This document shows, one piece after another, positions 1-4,696 of a DNA stretch of 5,376 nt. Both the position numbers and the translations under genes were made by a program. The notes under the pieces are model-generated. The model saw only the letters and a program-made list of their open reading frames with translations. It had not been told where the DNA came from and did not search any database. How positions within the stretch are numbered: position 1 is the first letter of the stretch; every line of letters begins with the position of its first letter. Source of the DNA: an uncultured Rhodanobacteraceae bacterium (GTDB lineage Bacteria; Pseudomonadota; Gammaproteobacteria; Xanthomonadales; Ahniellaceae); the NCBI GenBank assembly GCA_937873105.1, contig CALMWD010000330.1:1-5376 (forward strand). The letters are read 5' to 3'.

Positions 1-35
1 CGGACCGACGTCGCGCCGCCCACTTCGAGGAACCC

Positions 36-734
36 ATGATCACCTTGCGCAAGGCCCGCGACCGCGGCACCGCCCAGTTCGGCTGGCTCGACAGCCGCCA
101 TACCTTCTCGTTCGGGCACTACTACGACCCGGCGCAGATGGGCTTCGGGCCGCTGCGCGTGATCAACGAGGACCGGGTCGCGCCGGGCGGCGGGTTCCCG
201 ACCCACGGCCACGCGAACATGGAGATCATCAGCGTGGTGCTGGCCGGCGCCCTGGAGCACCGCGACAGCCTCGGCACCGGTTCGGTGATCCGCCCGGGCG
301 ACGTGCAGCGAATGAGCGCCGGCAGCGGCATCCAGCACAGCGAGTTCAACGCCTCGAAGAACGAGCCCGTGCATTTCCTGCAGATCTGGATCCAGCCGGA
401 CCGGCTCAACATCGTGCCCGGCTACGAGCAGAAGCATTTCGATGCCGAGGCGCGGCGCGGGCGTCTGTGCCTGCTGGCCAGCGGCGACGGCCGCGACGGT
501 TCGTTGTCGATGCGCCAGGACGCCGATCTTTACGGCAGCTTGTTGCCGGCGGACGCGGCCGTCGAGCACGCATTCGCCGGCGGGCGGCGCGGCTGGGTGC
601 AGGTCGCGCGCGGCGAGGTCGAGTTCAACGGCCACAGCCTGCATGCCGGGGACGGCGCCGCGATCGAAGGAGAGGCCGCCGTGCGTATCCGTGCTGCGAC
701 CGAGGCCGAGTTTCTGCTGTTCGACCTGCCCTGA
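36..734 (+). CDS. Pirin family protein (YhhW-type cupin, putative quercetin 2,3-dioxygenase)
   Basis: A 232-aa cytoplasmic bicupin. The N-terminal cupin carries the pirin signature, with metal ligands visible as H57 and H59 (THGH, in GGGFPTHGHANMEI) and H101 and E103 (GIQHSEFN). These are the ligand positions of Escherichia coli YhhW, which opens the C-ring of quercetin in vitro. The opening segment (residues 1-30, with RGTAQFGWLDSRHTFSFGHY) is also typical of the family. The C-terminal half (about 140-232) is the degenerate second cupin without ligands, and the length matches YhhW-type members. The start is supported by GAGGAA at 27-32, although the spacing to ATG is short. A terminator follows the stop, so this is probably the last or only gene of its transcript; its promoter lies outside the window. 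The physiological substrate of bacterial pirins is unsettled: some act as quercetinases and some as regulators of metabolic enzymes. The family call is very secure, the reaction less so. Confidence 0.93.
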   Translation: MITLRKARDRGTAQFGWLDSRHTFSFGHYYDPAQMGFGPLRVINEDRVAPGGGFPTHGHANMEIISVVLAGALEHRDSLGTGSVIRPGDVQRMSAGSGIQHSEFNASKNEPVHFLQIWIQPDRLNIVPGYEQKHFDAEARRGRLCLLASGDGRDGSLSMRQDADLYGSLLPADAAVEHAFAGGRRGWVQVARGEVEFNGHSLHAGDGAAIEGEAAVRIRAATEAEFLLFDLP

Positions 735-751
735 TCGCCGCGCAAGTCAAC

Positions 752-773
752 CGCGGCGGGCATGCCGCGTTTT
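752..773 (+). terminator. Rho-independent terminator after the pirin gene
   Basis: CGCGGC at 752-757 pairs perfectly with GCCGCG at 764-769 around a 6-base loop, and TTTT (770-773) follows at once. It begins 17 bases after the pirin stop. The stem is short (6 bp) and the T-run has only four bases, so termination may be partial. An in-frame ATG at 762 falls inside this loop and stem, which argues against using it as the start of the next gene. Confidence 0.6.
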
Positions 774-774
774 A

Positions 775-810
775 GGCTCGGACCGACCCGATGGGGTCGG
801 GATCGGAGCC
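775..810 (+). promoter_or_regulatory. Leader hairpin covering the ribosome-binding site of the secreted-protein gene
   Basis: CCGACCC (783-789) pairs with GGGTCGG (794-800) around a GATG loop. The helix then extends outward through GA/TC (781-782 with 803-804) and GGCTC/GAGCC (775-779 with 806-810), with a G-G mismatch and a two-base bulge. The likely Shine-Dalgarno GGAG (805-808), seven bases before the ATG at 816, lies mostly in the outer 3' arm, so folding of the RNA would hide it. This could be a translational switch, or simply a second hairpin behind the terminator. If transcription starts inside the element, the full stem would not form in the RNA. The pairing is read directly; the role is inferred. 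Confidence 0.4.
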
Positions 811-815
811 CCGCC

Positions 816-1214
816 ATGAATCTGAAGTTGTCCACGCTGCTTGCGGCCGTCGTGTTCGCGACGGCTGCGCTGGTGCCGTCCACGAGCCAGGCCGACGCCG
901 AACGACTGCTCGGCAGCACGCGCCTGACCAAGATCGAGAACGACACCGACGTGATCCGCTTCCAGAAATGCCGGCGCGGCATCCACGCCGTGCAGCTGCG
1001 CATCGAGCGCGGTCAGGTCGAAATCGAGAAGTTGTGGGTGCGGTATGCCAAGGGCGGCGTCGACTACCTGCCGGTGAAGGACCGCATCGGCCAGGGCAGC
1101 CATTCGCGCTGGATCGACCTGCGCGGCGGCGAACGCTGCGTCAAGGCCATCGGCATCATCGGCGACACCGAACTGTCGCTGGACCAGGCCCGCGTCGAAG
1201 TCTGGGGTCGTTGA
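816..1214 (+). CDS. Small secreted protein, DUF2541/YaaI-like
   Basis: A 132-aa protein with a clear signal peptide: MNLK, then a hydrophobic stretch at about residues 6-20, then STSQADAE, with cleavage likely after A26 or A28. The mature part of about 105 residues starts ERLLGSTRL. It has exactly two cysteines, C52 (in FQKCRRGI) and C108 (in GGERCVKA), which could form a periplasmic disulfide, and it ends in alternating hydrophobic residues suggesting a beta-rich fold. The order LLG, C-R, a beta region, then SRWIDL and RCV resembles E. coli YaaI (DUF2541) as I recall it; this is from memory, not alignment. The function is unknown. ATG 816 is chosen over the in-frame ATG 762 because 762 lies in a terminator hairpin, the signal peptide begins exactly at 816, and GGAG sits at 805-808. 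A GC hairpin follows the stop. The gene is solid; the family is tentative. Confidence 0.8.
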   Translation: MNLKLSTLLAAVVFATAALVPSTSQADAERLLGSTRLTKIENDTDVIRFQKCRRGIHAVQLRIERGQVEIEKLWVRYAKGGVDYLPVKDRIGQGSHSRWIDLRGGERCVKAIGIIGDTELSLDQARVEVWGR

Positions 1215-1219
1215 TCACG

Positions 1220-1244
1220 GCGGCGGGCGTCTCGCGCCCGCCGC
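1220..1244 (+). terminator. Strong GC hairpin after the secreted-protein gene, terminator-like without a T-run
   Basis: GCGGCGGGCG (1220-1229) and CGCCCGCCGC (1235-1244) form a perfect 10-bp stem with a 5-base TCTCG loop, beginning five bases after the stop codon. No T-run follows (next bases ACGGCC), so it is not a canonical intrinsic terminator. It may protect the 3' end of the mRNA or slow polymerase. The stem also covers the place where a -35 element for the downstream -10 box would lie. Confidence 0.5.
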
Positions 1245-1254
1245 ACGGCCCGCC

Positions 1255-1260
1255 TACAAT
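1255..1260 (+). promoter_or_regulatory. Sigma-70 -10 box (TACAAT) for the zinc-finger/glycosyltransferase operon
   Basis: TACAAT matches the -10 consensus at five of six positions and stands out in a GC-rich gap, 26 bases before the ATG at 1287. Transcription would start near 1267, leaving a leader of about 20 bases that holds the ribosome-binding site AAGG (1276-1279). No recognisable -35 hexamer is seen 16-18 bases upstream, where the sequence is part of the 1220-1244 hairpin. The promoter would therefore be weak or activator-dependent. Only the -10 is supported. Confidence 0.45.
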
Positions 1261-1286
1261 GGGCGCCTGATCCCGAAGGTGCAGCC

Positions 1287-1478
1287 ATGTCCGCCAATGC
1301 CACGAAACCCGCCAATGCCGAACGCGTTTACGCAGTGAAGCGCGCCGACCTGCCGGTGTCGTGCCCGCAGCCGGACATGGCCCTGTGGAACTCGCATCCG
1401 CGCGTGTACCTGCCGCTCGAAGACCAGAAGGAAGCGCGCTGCATGTACTGCGGCGCGGTCTACCAGCTGATCGACTGA
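1287..1478 (+). CDS. CHCC zinc-finger protein (NDUFS6-type, zf-CHCC)
   Basis: A 63-aa protein made up almost entirely of one zinc-binding domain. The ligands are visible in order as C26 (VSCPQPD), H37 (WNSHPRV) and C52/C55 (RCMYCGAVY), giving the C-x10-H-x14-C-x2-C pattern of the zf-CHCC family related to the zinc-binding end of mitochondrial complex I subunit NDUFS6. The spacing HPRVYLPLE...YCGAVYQL is highly typical. Bacterial members are widespread in proteobacteria and their role is not established. The start is supported by AAGG at 1276-1279 with good spacing. It leads a run of envelope-glycan genes, with the next gene only 16 bases on, so it is probably co-transcribed with them. In pseudomonads, as I recall, this small gene also tends to sit beside LPS-core genes, so the position may be ancestral rather than functional. 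Confidence 0.92.
   Translation: MSANATKPANAERVYAVKRADLPVSCPQPDMALWNSHPRVYLPLEDQKEARCMYCGAVYQLID
1291..1319 (+). repeat. 11-bp direct repeat at the start of the zinc-finger gene
   Basis: CCGCCAATGCC occurs at 1291-1301 and again at 1309-1319, a period of 18 bases (six codons), encoding the two Ala-Asn-Ala triplets of the N-terminal tail. It looks like a small in-frame duplication in the flexible tail before the zinc site. It could also be chance. Confidence 0.4.
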
Positions 1479-1494
1479 TGCACGGACGCGACCG

Positions 1495-2622
1495 ATGTCG
1501 CGGCCCCTGACCGTGGTGCAGCTGCTGCCGGCGCTCGAAGCCGGCGGCGTCGAGCGCGGCACCCTGGAAATCGCCAGCGCCCTGGTCGCGGCCGGGCACC
1601 GGTCGGTCGTCGTGTCCGCGGGCGGCAAGCTGGTGGAGGCGCTCGTCGCCGGCGGCAGCGAACACATCGAACTCGCGGTCGGCCGCAAGTCGATCGCCAG
1701 CCTGTGGCTGGTCCCGAAGCTGAGGCGACTGTTCAGGGACCTCGGCGCCGACCTCGTGCACGCGCGCTCGCGCCTGCCGGCCTGGCTGACCTGGTTGGCC
1801 TGGCGCGGCATGGACGCGCGTACCCGACCGCGTTTCCTGACCACGATGCATGGCCTGAATTCGGTCAACGCCTACTCCGGCATCATGGCCCGCGGCGAGC
1901 GCGTGATCTGCGTGTCGCAGACGGTGCGCGAGCACATCCTCCGGCATTACCCGAAGACCGATCCGTCGCGCCTGCGCGTGATTCCGCGCGCGGTCGATCC
2001 GAACGAGTTCCCGCACGGCCATCGTCCGGACGGCGACTGGCGCAAGCGGTTCGTGGCCGAACATCCGGCCCTGGCCGGCCCCGCGCCCTGGTTGTGCCTG
2101 GCCGGGCGCGGCACGCGCATGAAGGGACACGGCCACGCGATTCGGCTCGTGGCCGACCTGCGCGAGGCGGGCATCGAGACGCGACTGGTCCTGCTCGGCG
2201 TGCGCGAGCCCGGTCGTTCCCACTACGTCGACGAACTGCGTGCGCAAGCGCATCGGCATGGCGTCGCCGACGCGGTGGTCATGACCGCGCCGCGCCGCGA
2301 CGTGCGCGACGTGATGGCGGCCAGCGCCCTGGTCCTGCAGGTCTCGCCGAAGCCGGAAGCCTTCGGGCGTACCGTGGTCGAGGCACTGAACCTCGGCGTG
2401 CCGGTGCTCGGCTTCGACCTGGCCGGCGTCGGCGAGCAGTTGCGCGACCTGTTTCCGCAGGGCGCGGTGCCGGTCGGCGATCGCTTGGCCCTGGCCGAGC
2501 GGGCGCGGGCTTTGCTCTCCAGCGGCGAACGGCCGGCCGCGTTCGATCGCTACCGGCTGGAACAGATGCAGGCGGCCACGCTCGCCGTCTACCGCGAACT
2601 GGCGGAGGCACCACGCCGATGA
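1495..2622 (+). CDS. Glycosyltransferase family 4 (GT-B fold)
   Basis: A 375-aa cytoplasmic or membrane-peripheral glycosyltransferase that probably moves a sugar from a nucleotide donor to a lipid-linked or LPS-core acceptor. The N-terminal Rossmann domain (about 1-170) opens with VVQLLPALEAGGVERGT, the glycine-rich loop typical of GT4, and holds the TTMHG segment near H119. The C-terminal donor-binding domain has the phosphate-contacting basic pair R205 and K210 (AGRGTRMKGHGH). It also has the family E-x7-E motif, E288 to E296 (PEAFGRTVVEALNLGVPV). Length is normal and no motif is missing. Start: ATG 1495 lies 16 bases after the zinc-finger stop with only a weak Shine-Dalgarno (ACGGACG), so translation may depend on the upstream gene. 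Its end overlaps the next gene by ATGA. Sugar and linkage cannot be told from sequence. The class is very secure; the LPS or O-chain role rests on the two following genes. Confidence 0.93.
   Translation: MSRPLTVVQLLPALEAGGVERGTLEIASALVAAGHRSVVVSAGGKLVEALVAGGSEHIELAVGRKSIASLWLVPKLRRLFRDLGADLVHARSRLPAWLTWLAWRGMDARTRPRFLTTMHGLNSVNAYSGIMARGERVICVSQTVREHILRHYPKTDPSRLRVIPRAVDPNEFPHGHRPDGDWRKRFVAEHPALAGPAPWLCLAGRGTRMKGHGHAIRLVADLREAGIETRLVLLGVREPGRSHYVDELRAQAHRHGVADAVVMTAPRRDVRDVMAASALVLQVSPKPEAFGRTVVEALNLGVPVLGFDLAGVGEQLRDLFPQGAVPVGDRLALAERARALLSSGERPAAFDRYRLEQMQAATLAVYRELAEAPRR
2604..2608 (+). promoter_or_regulatory. Ribosome-binding site of the O-antigen ligase gene
   Basis: GGAGG lies inside the end of the glycosyltransferase gene, ten bases before the ATG at 2619. 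It fixes that start, although the reading frame stays open far upstream (back past 1704) as a shadow of the preceding gene. Confidence 0.6.
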
Positions 2623-3851
2623 AGACCGATCGTCGCGCTCTGGCGGCGGCCCTGTGCCTGTGGTCGGTGCTGTTCCTGCTGCCGTTCGGCCGCATGGCCG
2701 AGGTGCCGATCCTGATCGGGGCGCTGTACGCGCTCGCCGGCTGGGTGCGTGCGCCCAGCCGCATCGCCGAACCGCGTTACCGGCTCGCGCTGCTCGCCTT
2801 CGCTGCCTACTGGCTGCCGGAATTCGCTTCCGCCATCGACAGCCTGGCACCGGACAAGAGCTGGCTCGAAGTCGCGACCGACCTTCGCTACTTGCCGTTC
2901 GCGCTGTTCTGCGTCGAAGCGCTGGCCACGACGACGGCGCGGCGCACCCTGTGGTGGTGGAGCGGCTGGCTGGTGCTGTTCTGGGTGTTCGACGCGCTGG
3001 TGCAGTCGATCTTCGGCGTCGGTCTCGGCGGCGCGCTGAACACCGACCGCGTCAGCGGCATCTTCGGCGACGACAACCTCAAGCTCGGTCCGGTGCTCGC
3101 GGTCCTGTCGCCGCTGCCGGTCCTGGTGGCGCTCGATCGTTATGGACGCCGCATCGCCGCGCTGGTCTGGCTGCTGGCCGCGCTCGCGGTGTTGCTCGCG
3201 GGCGCGCGCGGCGGCTGGATCAGTTTCGCCGTCGTCACCCTGGTCCTGCTCTGGCGCATCGCGCAGACGCCGCGCCGCTTCGCGCTCGCCCTGCTGGTCG
3301 CCGGTGTCGCCGCGAGCGCCGCTGGCGGCGTCGCCTACGTGACTTCGGAACGCTTCGCGGTGCGCGTCGACCGCACCCTGCTGGCCTTCGACGGCAGCCG
3401 TGCCGCGCTCGAGAATGCGCTCGCCTACCGCGTCTCGATCTGGGACACGGCCGTCGACATGAGCCTCGCGCATCCGGTCAATGGCGTCGGCGTGCGTGCC
3501 TTCCGCGTCGACTACATCGCCCATGCCCGCGCCGACGACCAGTGGCTGGCCATGAACCCCGGCCAGGGCGCCTTCCACGCGCATCAGTGGCTGCTCGAAG
3601 TGGCCTCGGAAACCGGCGCCATCGGGCTGGCCTGCTGGCTCGCCTTCCTCGCCCTGGTGGTCCGCCATGCGCGCCGCCTGCCGCGCCACGAACGCCATGC
3701 CGCCGCGCCCTACGGCATCGCCCTGCTCGCGATGCTGTTCCCGATCAACACCCACTTCGCCTTCTATTCCAGCTTCTGGTCCAACCTCTATTTCTGGCTG
3801 CTCCTGGTCTGGATTGCCCACACGGCGCCGCCGCGCGAGCCGGAGCGATGA
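2619..3851 (+). CDS. O-antigen ligase family membrane protein (WaaL/Wzy_C-like)
   Basis: A 410-aa inner-membrane protein with roughly 11-12 hydrophobic segments, among them about 10-22, 28-43, 111-128, 156-172, 178-194, 221-240, 332-349 and 388-402. A large, more polar loop at about 241-330 is probably periplasmic. It carries the Wzy_C hallmarks: DALVQSIFGVGLGG at 125-138, DRVSGIFGDDN at 143-153, an arginine after a helix (GARGGW, R197), and the conserved histidine before LLEVASETG (H322, in FHAHQWLLE). In WaaL such Arg and His residues are needed to transfer glycan from undecaprenyl diphosphate to lipid A-core. Related polymerases (Wzy) and protein O-glycan ligases share the fold, so ligase versus polymerase is undecided. 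Start 2619 overlaps the preceding stop (ATGA), has GGAGG upstream and begins with MKTDRR before the first membrane segment. It overlaps the next gene the same way. Confidence 0.88.
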   Translation: MKTDRRALAAALCLWSVLFLLPFGRMAEVPILIGALYALAGWVRAPSRIAEPRYRLALLAFAAYWLPEFASAIDSLAPDKSWLEVATDLRYLPFALFCVEALATTTARRTLWWWSGWLVLFWVFDALVQSIFGVGLGGALNTDRVSGIFGDDNLKLGPVLAVLSPLPVLVALDRYGRRIAALVWLLAALAVLLAGARGGWISFAVVTLVLLWRIAQTPRRFALALLVAGVAASAAGGVAYVTSERFAVRVDRTLLAFDGSRAALENALAYRVSIWDTAVDMSLAHPVNGVGVRAFRVDYIAHARADDQWLAMNPGQGAFHAHQWLLEVASETGAIGLACWLAFLALVVRHARRLPRHERHAAAPYGIALLAMLFPINTHFAFYSSFWSNLYFWLLLVWIAHTAPPREPER

Positions 3852-4696
3852 GCCGGTTGCCTTTGTCCGCCGTCGTGACGACCTACAACAACGCGGCGAC
3901 GCTGGACGCCTGTCTGGCCTCGCTGGCGTTCGCGGACGAGGTGCTGGTGCTGGATTCGGGCAGTACCGACGAGACGGCGGCGATCGCGCGGCGACATGGA
4001 GCGCGGGTGCAGGTCGAGGCGTTCCGCGGTTACGGGCCGCAGAAACAGCGCGCGATCGATCTGGCGGCGCACGACTGGATCCTGCTGCTGGACGCCGACG
4101 AGATGCTGGCGCCTGGGGCCGCGGCCCGCATCGAGGAAGCCCTGGCGTCGCCGCGGGCCAGCGGCTACGAGTTGCCGCGCTGCGAACGCATGTTCTGGCG
4201 CTGGCAGCATCCATGGAGCAAGCACAACCATCACCTGCGTCTGTTCGACCGGCGCGTGCACCGCATGGACGTGCGCGACCCGATCCATGCCGCGCCGGAC
4301 CGGCGGTCCGGGCGCGTGGCGCGGCTGCCCGTCCGACTCCTGCACGACGGCGAACCGGACATCGCCAGCAAGGTGCAGCGCATCGATCGGTACTCGAGCG
4401 GCCTGGCCGCGCGCCTGGCCGCGCGGCGCGCGCCGTGGCGCCTGAAGCTGCGGCTGGTCTTCTATCCGCCGCTGGTGCTGTTCAAGCAGCTGGTGTTGAA
4501 GCGGCAACTCGTCAACGGCTGGGCCGGCTGGATCGCCTCGATCAGCCAAGCCTATTACGCCTTCCTGAAGGACGCGAAGGCGCTCGAGCTGCACGCGCAT
4601 CGCCGCGACGAGGGTTCAGTCGCGCGGCGGTTCGCGCAGCAGGCGGATGGCGAGGGCGGCGATCATCAGCGCGGCCGCGACCAGCACCGCCCATAA
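3848..4696 (+). CDS. Glycosyltransferase family 2, WaaE/KdtX-like LPS-core type
   Basis: A 282-aa GT-A enzyme that probably adds a hexose to the inner LPS core on the cytoplasmic face of the membrane. N-terminal motifs in order: AVVTTYNNAATL (8-19), EVLVLDSGSTDET (31-43), GYGPQKQRAI (61-70) and the DxD metal/donor site in LLLDADEML (D82, D84). The QK-x-RAID segment and the amphipathic, basic C-terminal part with FYPPLVLFKQLVLKRQLVNG (205-224) are characteristic of the WaaE/LgtF branch. Start: ATGA overlap with the ligase stop, with GGAG at 3842-3845 very close, so translation is probably coupled. Odd feature: the family-like sequence ends near residue 253 (KALELHAHRRDEG). The last 26 residues (257-282) are hydrophilic and are encoded opposite the end of the convergent DUF3999 gene. 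It has the only TAA stop in the window. The exact sugar is unknown. Confidence 0.91.
   Translation: MSRLPLSAVVTTYNNAATLDACLASLAFADEVLVLDSGSTDETAAIARRHGARVQVEAFRGYGPQKQRAIDLAAHDWILLLDADEMLAPGAAARIEEALASPRASGYELPRCERMFWRWQHPWSKHNHHLRLFDRRVHRMDVRDPIHAAPDRRSGRVARLPVRLLHDGEPDIASKVQRIDRYSSGLAARLAARRAPWRLKLRLVFYPPLVLFKQLVLKRQLVNGWAGWIASISQAYYAFLKDAKALELHAHRRDEGSVARRFAQQADGEGGDHQRGRDQHRP
4291..4316. repeat. Inverted repeat inside the family-2 glycosyltransferase gene
   Basis: CCGGACC (4295-4301) and GGTCCGG (4305-4311) flank a 3-base loop. CGCG (4291-4294) pairs with CGCG (4313-4316) after a one-base bulge at 4312, giving an 11-bp stem. It encodes part of AAPDRRSGRVA in a charged surface-like segment. 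It is probably a by-product of GC-rich codons; no function is claimed. Confidence 0.45.
4403..4426 (+). repeat. 12-bp tandem duplication encoding LAAR-LAAR
   Basis: CTGGCCGCGCG occurs twice in a row with a 12-base period (4403-4414 and 4415-4426). The units differ only in the last base (C versus G) and encode residues 186-193 of the family-2 glycosyltransferase as LAAR twice. This fits in-frame replication slippage in a basic helical region; some homologs could lack one copy. Confidence 0.55.
4616..4696. other. 81-bp convergent gene overlap in antisense codon register
   Basis: The plus-strand glycosyltransferase runs 26 codons plus its stop into the 3' end of the minus-strand DUF3999 gene. 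Codon boundaries coincide, so each codon in the tail is the reverse complement of a DUF3999 codon. The TAA stop (4694-4696) is read as Leu TTA on the other strand, and the DUF3999 TGA stop (4616-4618) is read as Ser TCA in the glycosyltransferase. There is no room for a separate terminator between the genes, and both mRNAs would carry complementary 3' ends. Confidence 0.85.

Noticed and set aside
1..35. Promoter for the pirin gene
   Set aside because: Only a ribosome-binding site (27-32) can be seen in the 35 bases available; no -10 or -35 element is recognisable.
770..778. Possible -10 element TTTTAGGCT before the secreted-protein gene
   Set aside because: It matches TATAAT at only three of six positions and no -35 is visible; the T-run is better explained as the end of the terminator.
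762..815. Earlier ATG start for the secreted protein
   Set aside because: The ATG lies inside a terminator hairpin, has no ribosome-binding site, and would put 18 charged residues before an otherwise perfect signal peptide.
1704..2618. In-frame 305-codon N-terminal extension of the O-antigen ligase
   Set aside because: This stretch is the out-of-frame shadow of the GT4 gene and is Arg/Pro-rich nonsense. The true start at 2619 has GGAGG and directly precedes the first membrane segment.
1156..2850. Long open frame of 564 codons on the minus strand
   Set aside because: It lies opposite three recognisable genes; its translation is rich in Arg, Ala, Gly and His with no domain pattern. High GC content keeps antisense frames open.
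2589..4214. Long open frame of 541 codons on the minus strand
   Set aside because: It is antisense to the ligase and family-2 glycosyltransferase genes and has low-complexity, charged composition without motifs. It is a shadow frame.
3788..4600. 270-codon minus-strand frame
   Set aside because: It is antisense to the family-2 glycosyltransferase, which has clear motifs, and itself shows no recognisable domain.
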